Under the pieces are notes generated by a model. The model was not told the origin of the DNA and made no database searches. It was given only the letters and a program-made list of their open reading frames with translations. This document shows, piece by piece, positions 18,085 through 27,043 of a DNA stretch of 64,000 nucleotides; position 1 is the stretch's first letter, and each line of letters starts with the position of its first letter. Source of the stretch: an uncultured Bacteroidales bacterium (GTDB taxonomy: Bacteria; Bacteroidota; Bacteroidia; Bacteroidales; UBA932); contig CALVDL010000016.1 of the NCBI GenBank assembly GCA_944326305.1, forward strand, positions 1-64,000, read 5' to 3'. Both the position numbers and the translations under genes were made by a program.

Positions 18085-18453
18085 TTATTTCAGGAATACG
18101 AAGAATACTGCCATTATCAGGCAGATGAATGCCGCCAGATGGTTCCATTGCAGGCCCTCTCCTTTGAACATCAGTGTCACAATCACTGTGAATACGGTAA
18201 GGGAGATGACCTCCTGGATGACTTTCAGCTGCATCAGGGAGAAGGGCCCTCCGTTGCCGTTGAACCCTATCCGGTTTGCCGGGACCTGTGCACAGTATTC
18301 GAAGAATGCCAGTGCCCATGAGAAGAGTATGACCGCAATGAGCGGCCATCCCGATGATATTTTCATCTGCTGGAGCTTCAGATGCCCATACCAGGCGAAT
18401 GTCATGAAAATATTGGATGTCACCAGCAAAAGGATTGTCCAGACTGCTTTCAT
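18085..18453 (-). CDS. DMT-superfamily small membrane protein (DUF486)
   Basis: A 122-residue, four-helix membrane protein starting MKAVWTILLLVTSNIFMTFAWYG, with EYCAQVPANRIG in the middle and FSLMQLKVIQEVISLTVF before the last helices. This is the pattern of DUF486/DMT_6, a small drug/metabolite-transporter-like family of unknown substrate. The in-frame extension upstream to 18675 is rejected because it reads through the promoter region and lacks protein character. Confidence 0.85.
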   Translation of the reverse strand: MKAVWTILLLVTSNIFMTFAWYGHLKLQQMKISSGWPLIAVILFSWALAFFEYCAQVPANRIGFNGNGGPFSLMQLKVIQEVISLTVFTVIVTLMFKGEGLQWNHLAAFICLIMAVFFVFLK

Positions 18454-18519
18454 TGTCCTGAAGTTAAGGTATTGTTCATATTCTGTCCTGTGTCTTCCGT
18501 CCTCTGCGGAAAAGCGGTG

Positions 18520-18549
18520 CAAAAATAAGAAACTGTTTTGAAATACAAA
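18520..18549 (-). promoter_or_regulatory. Promoter of the DUF486 gene
   Basis: On the minus strand: TTTG at 18546-18549 and TATTTTTG at 18520-18527, spacer 18 bases. Its -33 element lies one base from that of the divergent glmM promoter (CAAAATTTG, 18546-18554). Confidence 0.6.
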
Positions 18550-18550
18550 A

Positions 18551-18582
18551 TTTGTAAATGCTCCATGTTTATAGTAATTTTG
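18551..18582 (+). promoter_or_regulatory. Promoter of glmM-namZ
   Basis: TTTG at 18551-18554 and TAATTTTG at 18575-18582, spacer 20 bases. This predicts a leader of roughly 125 bases before the ATG at 18715. Confidence 0.6.
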
Positions 18583-18714
18583 TAAATTTGGTTGCAGGAC
18601 GGTCAGGCGGCCTGTCCTGGAAAAATGAAGGTATCCCCGTCGAGGGGCTTGATGTTGACTGTTAGGAGATAGCATAATTATAAAACCAAATTAGTCTGAC
18701 TGAAGTTATTTATT

Positions 18715-20169
18715 ATGACTTTGATTAAATCTATTTCTGGAATAAGGGGGACTATAGGCGGCGTTCCGGGGGATGCCCTCACCCCTGTGGATATTGTTAA
18801 ATTCACGTATGCCTATTGTGCAAAGCTCAGGGAGCGCATGCCGAAAGAGGAAGGCCAGCGCTATAAGGTAGTGGTCGGGAAGGACGCCCGTATCTCTGGC
18901 GGGATGGTGGAGGATATTGTCTGCGGCACTCTTGTGGCCTGCGGAGTGGATGTGGTCAAGGCCGGGTTCGCCTCTACCCCTACAACTGAGATGGCTGTCA
19001 TTTTCGAGCATGCCGACGGCGGGATTATCCTGACTGCGTCGCATAACCCTATGCAGTGGAACGCCCTGAAGCTCCTTGACGGGAAGGGCGAGTTCCTCGA
19101 TGCCGATGCAGGGGCCGCCATACTTGAGTGCGCTGACAGCGGGCAGTTTGATTTCGCCGGTGTCGAAGACCTCGGTACAGTGGAGGAGGCTGATTTTACT
19201 GACAGGCATATAGATGCGGTGCTCGCACTCGAGGCAGTCGATGCAGAAGCTGTCAGGAAGGCCGGTTTCAAGGTGGTCCTTGACGCGGTTAACTCTGTCG
19301 GGGGAATCATCATGCCGAGACTGCTGGAGAGACTCGGTGTTGAGTGCATAGAGCTGAACTGCACTCCTGACGGGCACTTCGCCCACAATCCGGAACCGCT
19401 TCCGGCAAACCTTACGGAACTTTCCGCATCTGTTGTCCGCAACCATGCCGATCTGGGCATCTCCGTAGATCCGGATGTGGACCGCCTGGCCCTGATTTGC
19501 GAGGACGGGACCCCGTTCGGGGAGGAATATACGCTTGTAAGCATAGCTGACTACCTTCTTTCAAGGATTTATGAAAAGGCTTCCGGGACGGGACGCTCAC
19601 TGGAGGACCTGTCCGCCCCGTATTCCTTCTGCACCGTATCCAATCTTTCTTCTTCACGGGCATTGCGTGATGTCACCGAAAAATTCGGAGGTGAGTATTT
19701 CTCCGCGGCTGTCGGTGAGGTTAATGTGACTGCGAAGATGAAAGAGTGCGGAGCCCTTATAGGCGGGGAAGGGAACGGTGGTGTCATATACCCGGCACTC
19801 CACTATGGACGTGATGCGATGGTGGGCATAGCCCTGTTCCTCACCGCCCTGGCACACAGGAAATGCAAAGTGACCGAGCTCCTTTCTACATATCCGCGGT
19901 ACGCCATTGCCAAGAACAAGATACAGCTTTCCGACAGGTCGATGATAAATAAGATACTCGGGCGGGTCAAGGAAATATATGCGTCCGAGGATATCAATGA
20001 CATAGACGGGGTGAAGGTCTCATTCGAGGCCGAAAGGAAGTGGGTGCACCTGAGGAAGTCCAATACGGAGCCGATAATCAGGATCTACGCTGAGGCGCCG
20101 GAAATTTCCCAGGCGGAGAAGCTGGCCGAGGACATCATTTCCATAGCCAGGGAGATCATCGGAGAATAG
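18715..20169 (+). CDS. glmM: Phosphoglucosamine mutase-type phosphohexomutase
   Basis: A 484-residue alpha-D-phosphohexomutase starting with MTLIKSISGIRGTIGG, typical of the Bacteroidota enzyme annotated as GlmM, which converts GlcN-6-P to GlcN-1-P for UDP-GlcNAc synthesis. The active-site serine lies in TASHNPMQWNALKLL (Ser109), the metal loop is DPDVDRLAL (about 257), the sugar-binding loop is GGEGNGGVIYP, and the phosphate-binding loop is RKSNTEPIIRIYAE near the C terminus. It is cytoplasmic. A phosphomannomutase role cannot be excluded from motifs alone. namZ follows after 5 bases. Confidence 0.88.
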   Translation: MTLIKSISGIRGTIGGVPGDALTPVDIVKFTYAYCAKLRERMPKEEGQRYKVVVGKDARISGGMVEDIVCGTLVACGVDVVKAGFASTPTTEMAVIFEHADGGIILTASHNPMQWNALKLLDGKGEFLDADAGAAILECADSGQFDFAGVEDLGTVEEADFTDRHIDAVLALEAVDAEAVRKAGFKVVLDAVNSVGGIIMPRLLERLGVECIELNCTPDGHFAHNPEPLPANLTELSASVVRNHADLGISVDPDVDRLALICEDGTPFGEEYTLVSIADYLLSRIYEKASGTGRSLEDLSAPYSFCTVSNLSSSRALRDVTEKFGGEYFSAAVGEVNVTAKMKECGALIGGEGNGGVIYPALHYGRDAMVGIALFLTALAHRKCKVTELLSTYPRYAIAKNKIQLSDRSMINKILGRVKEIYASEDINDIDGVKVSFEAERKWVHLRKSNTEPIIRIYAEAPEISQAEKLAEDIISIAREIIGE

Positions 20170-20174
20170 CCGGC

Positions 20175-21242
20175 ATGTTTTCTTTCAGGACAACACTTTT
20201 GGAAGAGCAGCTCGACAAGTCCCTTACCGAGGGGCGTGTGGGCTGTTTCTGTACCCAGAACAGCTGGGATGCAGGCAACGGGAGGTACCTTTATGATATT
20301 TTCCGGGAGCGCGGGAACCTGGCGAAGATCTTTTCTCCCCGCGATACGGAACTTACACCGGATACGAACCATATAGAATTCTCTGCTGACGGTCTGAAGG
20401 ACCTCAATGCCGTGGTGGTCGAGATCCAGGACGTCGGGACAAGGTATTTCAACTATACACGGGATGTGTTCCATCTTATGTCAGTGATGAAGGAGCTCGG
20501 GGAAGCTTCTCCGTCACTGTATGTTGTGGACCATCTGAACCCGGCGGGACGTACCGTAGAGGGCTCGATGCCTGCGGTGGAGTGCGAAAGCCATGTGCCC
20601 AGGGTTGCGCACCGCCACGGCCTTACGCTCGGGGAACTGGTGAACCTTTACCATTCCGAGATAGGGGCCAAGTATCCCCTCCATGTGATTTCAGCCCTTG
20701 CATCGGAATCCCTCAGGCGGCTTATGCCGTGGACAATAGCTCCGGCATCGGATATTCCGGGCCTGTTCACCTGCGACATGTACAGCGGAGGCGGTCTGTG
20801 GAACAATACTAATGTCTCCCCGGGCATCGGCACTCCGCGCCCTTATGAATATTTCGGGGCGCCTTTCATAAAGCCGGACAGGTATGATCCTCTGCCACAG
20901 CCTGCCGGTGTGCTGCTGCGTCCCTGTTCCTTTACTCCTGCATGCGGGAGGTATGCGGGACAGAAATGCTACGGCTACCAGATAATCCTGGAGCCGGGGG
21001 CCGAATACCACTCGCTCATGCATACCCTGCAGCTGATGAGGTATTTCCGCGAAAGGTATCCGGAGTTTGAATTGCAGGACGGCTTTTTCGCCAAGCTGGC
21101 CGACCCTGCGCTCGCTGATTTTGTCGAGGGCAGGCTTTCTGCCGATGAGGCAAGGGAGCACATGAAGGTCGAGGAACAGAAGTGGATACGCAAGGCCCGG
21201 AAATATGTCCTGTATGAGAACCAGCCGTACAGGATCAAATGA
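20175..21242 (+). CDS. namZ: NamZ-like exo-beta-N-acetylmuramidase (DUF1343)
   Basis: A 355-residue protein of the DUF1343/NamZ family, which releases MurNAc from the non-reducing end of peptidoglycan fragments. Family segments include VVEIQDVGTRYFNY, VVDHLNPAGRTVEG, NVSPGIGTPRPYEYFGAPF and CYGYQIILE. No signal peptide is visible, and the protein begins directly with the domain, so it may be cytoplasmic. It is tightly linked to glmM (5-base gap), which fits amino-sugar recycling. Its C-terminal half is complete. Confidence 0.85.
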   Translation: MFSFRTTLLEEQLDKSLTEGRVGCFCTQNSWDAGNGRYLYDIFRERGNLAKIFSPRDTELTPDTNHIEFSADGLKDLNAVVVEIQDVGTRYFNYTRDVFHLMSVMKELGEASPSLYVVDHLNPAGRTVEGSMPAVECESHVPRVAHRHGLTLGELVNLYHSEIGAKYPLHVISALASESLRRLMPWTIAPASDIPGLFTCDMYSGGGLWNNTNVSPGIGTPRPYEYFGAPFIKPDRYDPLPQPAGVLLRPCSFTPACGRYAGQKCYGYQIILEPGAEYHSLMHTLQLMRYFRERYPEFELQDGFFAKLADPALADFVEGRLSADEAREHMKVEEQKWIRKARKYVLYENQPYRIK

Positions 21243-21256
21243 TTCTTCATGATTTA

Positions 21257-21288
21257 TTTGTGTTAATGGAAAATAATGCCTATCTTTG
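21257..21288 (+). promoter_or_regulatory. Promoter of rpsF-rpsR-rplI
   Basis: TTTG at 21257-21260 and TATCTTTG at 21281-21288 with a 20-base spacer, a full match to the Bacteroidota consensus. The transcript begins just before a hairpin (21290-21323). Confidence 0.8.
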
Positions 21289-21289
21289 C

Positions 21290-21323
21290 AGCCCTTTTGA
21301 AGACTTTCGCGTCTTGAAAGGCT
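21290..21323 (+). promoter_or_regulatory. Leader hairpin of the rpsF operon
   Basis: AGCCCTTTTGAAGAC (21290-21304) pairs imperfectly with GTCTTGAAAGGCT (21311-21323) and is followed by an AT-rich stretch up to the rpsF ATG. The position at the very start of the transcript suggests autoregulation by ribosomal proteins or mRNA protection. I could not confirm the known S6:S18 leader motif. Confidence 0.45.
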
Positions 21324-21357
21324 GTATTTATTAATAAAACAATTAATTACAAACAAA

Positions 21358-21705
21358 ATGATCAAACAGTACGAAACCGTTTTCATTGCAACTCCCGTTT
21401 TGTCTGATGCCCAGATGAAGGAAGCGGTTGCTAAGTACGTCGGCCTCATCAAGGAGAATGGCGGTGAGGTGGTGTACGAGGAGGACTGGGGCCTGAAGCA
21501 GCTCGCTTACCCTATCCAGAAGAAGACCACTGGTTTTTATTATCTTATCGAGTTCAAGGCTGATACCCAGTTCATCGACACTCTCGAGACCCAGTATCGC
21601 CGCGACGAGAGGATTATCCGTTTCCTCACTTTCGCAATGGATAAGCACGCAATCGCTTATGCGGAAAAGAGAAGAGCTAACAAACAGAACAAAGACAAGG
21701 AGTAA
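21358..21705 (+). CDS. rpsF: 30S ribosomal protein S6
   Basis: A 115-residue protein starting [19 protein letters not shown], with the [22 protein letters not shown] core of S6 and a Lys/Arg-rich tail. It binds 16S rRNA with S18 in the platform of the small subunit. It is the first gene of the conserved rpsF-rpsR-rplI operon; rpsR follows after 5 bases. Confidence 0.97.
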   Translation: MIKQYETVFIATPVLSDAQMKEAVAKYVGLIKENGGEVVYEEDWGLKQLAYPIQKKTTGFYYLIEFKADTQFIDTLETQYRRDERIIRFLTFAMDKHAIAYAEKRRANKQNKDKE

Positions 21706-21710
21706 GAACC

Positions 21711-21977
21711 ATGGCACAGAACAACGAAATCCGTTATCTCAACCCTCCTACAGTTGAGGTCAAGAGAAAGAAATATTGCCGTTTCAAGAAGGCAGGTATC
21801 AAATATGTCGATTACAAGGACGCCGAGTTCCTCAAGAAGTTCCTGAACGAGCAGGGAAAGATTCTCCCTCGCCGTCTGACCGGTACTTCACTCAAGTTCC
21901 AGAGGAAAGTTGCCCAGGCAGTCAAGAGAGCAAGGCATCTTGCGCTTCTCCCATATGTAACCGATCTTTTGAAATAA
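21711..21977 (+). CDS. rpsR: 30S ribosomal protein S18
   Basis: An 88-residue basic protein with [37 protein letters not shown] and [13 protein letters not shown], all standard S18 segments. It forms a dimer with S6 in the 30S subunit. Between S6 and L9 the usual single-strand-binding or primosomal gene is absent, as in other Bacteroidota. Confidence 0.97.
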   Translation: MAQNNEIRYLNPPTVEVKRKKYCRFKKAGIKYVDYKDAEFLKKFLNEQGKILPRRLTGTSLKFQRKVAQAVKRARHLALLPYVTDLLK

Positions 21978-21990
21978 GGAGGAAAGCCAA

Positions 21991-22437
21991 ATGGAAATCA
22001 TACTGAAGAAAGATGTGGCCAATCTCGGTCATGCAGACGATATCGTAGAAGTGAAGACAGGATACGCTGTCAACTACCTTATCCCTCAGGGGCTGGCAAT
22101 ATTCGCTACTCCTTCCGCAAAGAAGGTTGTTGCTGAGAATATCCGCCAGCGTGCCCACAAAGAGGCAAAACTCCGTTCAGATGCAGAGGCTCTTGCAGCC
22201 AAGCTTTCCGGAACTGCAGTTAAGGTCGCTGTGAAAGTGAGTGAGTCAGGTAAGATCTATGGCTCTGTGACTACAGCCCAGATAGCTGACGCTCTTGTTG
22301 CAGCCGGCATCGAGGTTGACAAGAAGGATATCACCATCGTATCTGACTCTGTAAAGGAAGTCGGCACATACGAGGCAGAAGTAAAATGCTACAAGGATAT
22401 CAAGGGTACTGTCAAATTTGAAGTTGTAGCCGAGTAA
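21991..22437 (+). CDS. rplI: 50S ribosomal protein L9
   Basis: A 148-residue protein with the N-terminal globular domain MEIILKKDVANLGHADDIVEVKTGYAVNYLIP (positions 1-32), the long connecting helix, and the C-terminal domain ending VKFEVVAE. L9 binds 23S rRNA near the L1 stalk. It is the last gene of the operon; a strong terminator follows at 22459. Confidence 0.97.
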   Translation: MEIILKKDVANLGHADDIVEVKTGYAVNYLIPQGLAIFATPSAKKVVAENIRQRAHKEAKLRSDAEALAAKLSGTAVKVAVKVSESGKIYGSVTTAQIADALVAAGIEVDKKDITIVSDSVKEVGTYEAEVKCYKDIKGTVKFEVVAE

Positions 22438-22458
22438 TTCGGATACTGATAGCAGATG

Positions 22459-22492
22459 AAAAAACCGCCGGACTTTTCAGGTCCGGCGGTTT
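22459..22492. terminator. Bidirectional terminator between rplI and the acyl-CoA ligase gene
   Basis: AAAACCGCCGGAC pairs perfectly with GTCCGGCGGTTTT around a short loop, with A/T tracts on both sides. It lies between two convergent genes and can serve both strands. Confidence 0.9.
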
Positions 22493-24205
22493 TCATTTAT
22501 TGTCCTTTTCCTGTTCGGCAGGAGAATTGCCAGTCTTGTCCTTTGCTGTATCGGAGTCCGGGCCTTTCTTGTATTTGAACCTGCGGATTTTCTGTGTCGC
22601 CGTCTTTTCGAAAGGCTCTTTCATCACCTCCACGTCATTGATCTTTGAGAACTTGTTCACTTGCTTGTTTACGTAGCTCATGATGGCTTTCTTCCTTGCC
22701 TCGAGTTTCTCGAAGAACTGGTCTTCCCCCTCCTGGTTCCAGTTGATGATATTGTCATTGAACTGTACGAGGGCTACAAGGCGGCCGTCGCGCTCGACTA
22801 CGAGGGATTCGTTTACCTCGTCGAGGTTGTTGATTACAGTCTCTATCTCCTCCGGGTAGATATTCTCGCCTGACGGGCCTAATATCATATTGTTCAGGCG
22901 TCCCTTTATGTAGTACCGCCCTTTCTCGTCGACAGTCGCGAGGTCATTGGTGCGGAACCACCCGTCATCGGTGAATACGGAGCGGGTCCGTGCCGGATCC
23001 TTATAGTATCCGAGCATTACATTGTTCCCTTTGCAGACAATCTCGCCCTCTCCGGTATCCGGGTTTATGTCTATCAGTTTTACTGTGACTCCGAATGCCG
23101 CTATCCCGGTGGAGCCCGGTTTGGTGTATTTTACACCTGCATTGCAGATCAGCGGGGCCGTCTCGGTGAGTCCGTACCCTATGGCGTAAGGAAACCTGGC
23201 CTTTTTGAGGAATTCTTCCACGGTGATGTCGAGTTTGGAGCCTCCGATGCCGAAAAACTTGAGCCTGCCCCCGAAAGTGGCCTTCAGCTTCATGCCTATG
23301 AGGATACACAGGAGTGAAGGAGTATGTCTGTTCATCCATTTCAGGACGCGGCTCCGGCGGATTGTAGGTATTACGCTGTTCCTGTAGATTTTCTCGATGA
23401 TCAGAGGCACTGACAGCATGACTGTCGGTTTCACTGCCTTCATCGCTCCGAGCAGGACAGTCGGTGTAGGCGGCTTCTGGATATAGTAGACGCAGGCCCC
23501 GCAGAAGATCGGGTAGAGCACTCCTATGCTCAGCTCGTAGGTATGCGCCATCGGAAGGATGGACAGCCAGACGTCTTTCTCTGTACATTTGTGGGCGTGG
23601 AGGGATGCCATGATATTGGCGCACAGGTTCCTGTGGCTGAGCATGACGCCCTTGGCGTTTCCGGTGGTGCCCGATGTGTAGATGATGGTGGCAAGGTCAT
23701 CGGGCAGCGGCTGTGACACTTTACCGTCGCAGGTGAAGGCGTCGTCGTTGCGCCTGATGGTCTCGAATGTCTCGATGTCTATTACGAGGTCGAGTTTCTC
23801 ACTGCATTCCTTGCTGAGTTTTGGAAGCAGCCTCTTGGATATGAATATGGCCTTGCTGCCGGAATGGTTCAGGATATTGGATACCTCATTCTCGGACGAG
23901 TCCGGAAGTATAGGTACGGAAACCCTTCCGAAGGACACAAGCGAGAACATGGCCACGGTCCAGTTCGGCATGTTCTGGGACAGGATGGCTACCTTGTCCC
24001 CGGCCCCGATCCCATAGCGGGACAGATGGTGGGAAAGCTCGTCGCATTTACGCTTGAAGCTGCCGTAGGTGTAGCCCATGTCCGAGTCGAGCATCTGCGA
24101 AAGCCGGTTCTTTTCGTATACGGTTGTCGAATATTCATACAGTTTGGCAAGCGTATCGATATACTTCTCCCGCAGCTTCATCAATTGTTTTGATATGATA
24201 TTCAT
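22493..24205 (-). CDS. Long-chain fatty acid-CoA ligase family protein (AMP-forming)
   Basis: A 570-residue member of the adenylate-forming enzymes. The AMP/P-loop motif IIYTSGTTGNAKGVMLSHRN lies near residues 170-190, YGLTETAPLICN near 345, and DGWFRTNDLATVDEKGRYYIKGR near 425, followed by the A10-type lysine region (TATQKIRRFKY). It activates fatty or related acids to acyl-CoA or acyl-AMP. It lies 12 bases after a PlsC-like acyltransferase on the same strand, so the pair probably supports lipid assembly. The tail is rich in charged residues. Confidence 0.88.
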   Translation of the reverse strand: MNIISKQLMKLREKYIDTLAKLYEYSTTVYEKNRLSQMLDSDMGYTYGSFKRKCDELSHHLSRYGIGAGDKVAILSQNMPNWTVAMFSLVSFGRVSVPILPDSSENEVSNILNHSGSKAIFISKRLLPKLSKECSEKLDLVIDIETFETIRRNDDAFTCDGKVSQPLPDDLATIIYTSGTTGNAKGVMLSHRNLCANIMASLHAHKCTEKDVWLSILPMAHTYELSIGVLYPIFCGACVYYIQKPPTPTVLLGAMKAVKPTVMLSVPLIIEKIYRNSVIPTIRRSRVLKWMNRHTPSLLCILIGMKLKATFGGRLKFFGIGGSKLDITVEEFLKKARFPYAIGYGLTETAPLICNAGVKYTKPGSTGIAAFGVTVKLIDINPDTGEGEIVCKGNNVMLGYYKDPARTRSVFTDDGWFRTNDLATVDEKGRYYIKGRLNNMILGPSGENIYPEEIETVINNLDEVNESLVVERDGRLVALVQFNDNIINWNQEGEDQFFEKLEARKKAIMSYVNKQVNKFSKINDVEVMKEPFEKTATQKIRRFKYKKGPDSDTAKDKTGNSPAEQEKDNK

Positions 24206-24217
24206 GCAGGGAAGGGT

Positions 24218-24769
24218 TTAATGTGTTACGTACCATTCCCTGTGCTTGCCCTCCATGTGCATCTGCTCATAGATTTCCTGGATGCGCTGCATGTCGGCCC
24301 TGGCGTCATCGGTAATCTCGAATTTCTGTCCGCGTCCTACACGCTTTGTCTTCCAGTCGAAATATCCCAGATATACAGGTATGTTGCATTCCCTGGCTAT
24401 GGTGTGGAAGCCCGTCTTCCATCGCTTCACCGCCTTGCGGGTACCTTCCGGTGCTATGGCCAGGTGCATTTTCTTCGCCTTGTTCATTTCATGTATGAGG
24501 CTGACCATCAGTGAGGTCGGGCTTTTCCTGTCTACGGGGATTGCACCGAGGCCCCTGAGTATCTTCCCGAGAGGCCACCAGAAGAACTCCTTGGCGATCA
24601 TGACGTTTGCCTTGCCTCCTACGGATGTATAATAGAGGTAGGATACTACGAAATCCCACATAGAGGTGTGCGGTACACCCAGGATTACGCACTTGTCCTC
24701 AGGCACTGGAGGCTCCACTGCTTCCCATCCCATTGCCCTGAGCAAAAATCCGCAAAAATTTTTCCACAT
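24218..24769 (-). CDS. PlsC-like lysophospholipid acyltransferase
   Basis: A 183-residue protein with the HX4D acyltransferase motif (His34 in GVPHTSMWDF, Asp39), GAIPVDRKSPTS near residue 77 and APEGTR near 108, which are the block I and III motifs of glycerolipid acyltransferases. The short form without a long N-terminal membrane anchor resembles the 1-acyl-glycerol-3-phosphate acyltransferase-related proteins of Bacteroidota. It probably forms an operon with the acyl-CoA ligase downstream and possibly with parE upstream. Confidence 0.85.
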   Translation of the reverse strand: MWKNFCGFLLRAMGWEAVEPPVPEDKCVILGVPHTSMWDFVVSYLYYTSVGGKANVMIAKEFFWWPLGKILRGLGAIPVDRKSPTSLMVSLIHEMNKAKKMHLAIAPEGTRKAVKRWKTGFHTIARECNIPVYLGYFDWKTKRVGRGQKFEITDDARADMQRIQEIYEQMHMEGKHREWYVTH

Positions 24770-24860
24770 AGCTTAATTTCAATTCGATGAATTAGTTTAT
24801 TGATGCTTTTCCGTATCCATGCGTACCTTTCCGTGGCTGCCGCCGGATACCGGACGGGCA

Positions 24861-26765
24861 TCAGATATTTACGTCCTCCAGTTCCTCTTCAGAACGGAGG
24901 TTCTGCCGGATGAAATTCTGTCTGTCGATGGTGTTGTCTCCCATGTAGAACTCCATCAGCTCCGCAATCGATTCTTCGTCGCTCAGCTGCACGAGGTCGA
25001 GTTTTATGTCCTCCCCGATGAAACTCCTGAATTCCTCGAAGGAGATTTCTCCGAGTCCCTTGAAGCGTGTTATTTCCACACCTGTCTTGAGTGCCTTCAC
25101 TGCCGCCTCTTTTTCTTCGATGCTGTAGCAGTAGCGTGTCTCTTTCTTGTTCCTGACCCTGAACAGGGGGGTCTGGAGTATGTGTACATGCCCTCTGCGC
25201 ACCAGGTCCGGGTAGTATTTCAGCAGGAATGTAATCACCAGCATGCGGATGTGCATGCCGTCGTCATCCGCATCGGTGGCGACTATGATATTGTTGTACC
25301 TCAGGTCGGCCATGTCGTCTTCTACGCCCAGCGCTGCTATCAGGAGACTCAGCTCCTCGTTCTCGGCGACTTTCTTGCGGCTTTCCTTGTAGCTGTTTAT
25401 CGGTTTTCCGCGGAGGCTGAATACAGCCTGTGTCTCAGCATTGCGCGCCTTGGTGATGGTCCCGCTTGCGGAGTCTCCCTCTGTTATGAATATGCTCGTC
25501 TGTTCTGCGAGTTCCTGTTTGCTTGCGGGCAGCTTGTCGTTGTAGTGCACACGGCAGTCGCGGAGTTTCTTGTTGTAGACATTGGTCCTTTTGTTCCTTT
25601 CCTTCGTCTTTTTCTGGATTCCGGAGATTTCCTTGCGTTCCTGCTCCGAAGCGATGATCTTTTCCTGCATTGCGGACGCGACATCCTTGTGTATATGCAG
25701 GTAGTTGTCCAGATTGGTCTTTATGAAGTCGTTTACGAATGTCCTGATGGTAGGCCCGCGGTCCGTGCTCAGCGAGCCGTCCTCCGCCTTGACAGTCTTT
25801 TCCCACATGTATGTCGACCCGAGCTTGATCTTGGTCTGAGACTCGAAATGCGGCTCCTGTATCTGTATGCTTATCGCCCCGACGATTCCCTGGCGGATGT
25901 CTTCCGGGGCATAGTCTTTCTTGTAGAATTCCTTGACGGTCTTTGCGATTGCCTCCCTGAATGCAGCAAGGTGCGTCCCCCCGTCGCGCGTGTTCTGTCC
26001 GTTGACGAAAGACACGATGTTCTCCCCGTAGCTGTTCCCGTGGGTGAGCACTATTTCTATGTCGTCCCCTTCGAGGTGAACAGGCGGATAGAGCGGCTGT
26101 TCCGACATGCTGTCGTTTATGAGGTCCAGAAGTCCGTTCTTCGATGTGAATGCTGCGCCGTTGACATTCAGCACGAGGCCTTTTTTCAGGTATGCGTAGT
26201 TCTTGACCATGGATATGACGTACTCCATGTTGTACGCGAAATCCCCGAACATTTCCCCGTCCGGAGTGAACCTGGTGAGTGTCCCGTTCTTTTCCCTGGT
26301 GTCCGACAGTCCGGAGTCAAGCAGCTCCCCGCGGCTGAAAGCCGCATGCGAAGCCTTCCCGTCACGGAATGACTCCACATAGAATGAAGATGAGAGGGCG
26401 TTTACCGCCTTGGTGCCCACACCGTTGAGTCCGACCGACTTTTTGAATGCCGCGTCGTCGAACTTTCCTCCGGTGTTCAGCTTGCTGACGACATCCACCA
26501 CTTTGTCAAGAGGGATTCCGCGCCCGAAATCCCTGACAGTCACTTCCTTGTTGTCTATGGTGATGTTGATGGTCTTTCCGAACCCCATCGTGAACTCGTC
26601 TATGGAGTTGTCAATCACCTCTTTCAGAAGGACATATATCCCGTCCCCGGGGTTGTCTCCGTTCCCGAGCCTTCCGATATACATGCCCGCCCTTTTGCGG
26701 ATATGCTCGTTCCACTCGAGTGTCTTGATATTGTCACCGGTATAGTTTACGCTCTCGTCAGCCAT
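24861..26765 (-). CDS. parE: DNA topoisomerase IV subunit B (ParE)
   Basis: A 634-residue type IIA topoisomerase ATPase subunit. GHKL ATPase motifs: LLKEVIDNSIDEF (Glu49, Asn53), RDFGRGIP and GLNGVGTKAVNAL. Toprim motifs: ITEGDSASGTI and ATDADDDGMHIRML. Length and the N-terminal part RKRAGMYIGRLGNGDNPGDGIY fit the Bacteroidota ParE rather than GyrB. parC, which is often adjacent, is not next to it here; the acyltransferase gene follows after 91 bases. It decatenates chromosomes with ParC. Confidence 0.9.
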   Translation of the reverse strand: MADESVNYTGDNIKTLEWNEHIRKRAGMYIGRLGNGDNPGDGIYVLLKEVIDNSIDEFTMGFGKTINITIDNKEVTVRDFGRGIPLDKVVDVVSKLNTGGKFDDAAFKKSVGLNGVGTKAVNALSSSFYVESFRDGKASHAAFSRGELLDSGLSDTREKNGTLTRFTPDGEMFGDFAYNMEYVISMVKNYAYLKKGLVLNVNGAAFTSKNGLLDLINDSMSEQPLYPPVHLEGDDIEIVLTHGNSYGENIVSFVNGQNTRDGGTHLAAFREAIAKTVKEFYKKDYAPEDIRQGIVGAISIQIQEPHFESQTKIKLGSTYMWEKTVKAEDGSLSTDRGPTIRTFVNDFIKTNLDNYLHIHKDVASAMQEKIIASEQERKEISGIQKKTKERNKRTNVYNKKLRDCRVHYNDKLPASKQELAEQTSIFITEGDSASGTITKARNAETQAVFSLRGKPINSYKESRKKVAENEELSLLIAALGVEDDMADLRYNNIIVATDADDDGMHIRMLVITFLLKYYPDLVRRGHVHILQTPLFRVRNKKETRYCYSIEEKEAAVKALKTGVEITRFKGLGEISFEEFRSFIGEDIKLDLVQLSDEESIAELMEFYMGDNTIDRQNFIRQNLRSEEELEDVNI

Positions 26766-26800
26766 TATTAGGACCCCTTTTTGTTAAAGCCAAATTTCTG

Positions 26801-26808
26801 CAAAAGTA
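26801..26808 (-). promoter_or_regulatory. Candidate -7 box of parE
   Basis: CAAAAGTA on the plus strand reads TACTTTTG on the minus strand, 36 bases before the parE ATG. No good -33 element is visible at standard distance. Its position inside a small open frame (26768-26959) argues against that frame being a gene. Confidence 0.5.
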
Positions 26809-26984
26809 CTAATTTTTTTTCAATCAGATAGCCCCGGCTGCCCTTTTCGGAAAGCCAGGGAATCTCCTCACGGAAATCTTTCATAAAATTCATATCGATA
26901 GGCCCTGCATCTCTTTTCCGGAGCGGCCATGCTGCAGGGGAAGGGTTCTCTTGTTGCATTTATAGTCGAAAAATTTCGTATAAG

Positions 26985-27015
26985 TTGGATTTAAAGACAG
27001 AAAATCATACCTTTG
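26985..27015 (+). promoter_or_regulatory. Promoter of the DUF4493/PCMD lipoprotein operon
   Basis: TTG at 26985-26987 and TACCTTTG at 27008-27015 with a 20-base spacer, 29 bases before the first ATG at 27044. It is the only clear promoter before the five-gene run that ends at 35167. Confidence 0.7.
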
Positions 27016-27043
27016 CAAAGTTTATTGTGTACTTTTAACCAAA

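Noticed and set aside
24819..26372. A 517-residue open frame on the plus strand, opposite parE
   Set aside because: It is the complement of a highly conserved parE coding frame and has a protein composition (excess of Val, Arg, His, Cys, Phe) typical of shadow frames. No promoter or family motif supports it.
26768..26959. A 63-residue frame ending three bases before parE on the minus strand
   Set aside because: The likely parE -7 box (26801-26808) lies inside it and no family is recognisable. I regard it as leader and intergenic sequence.
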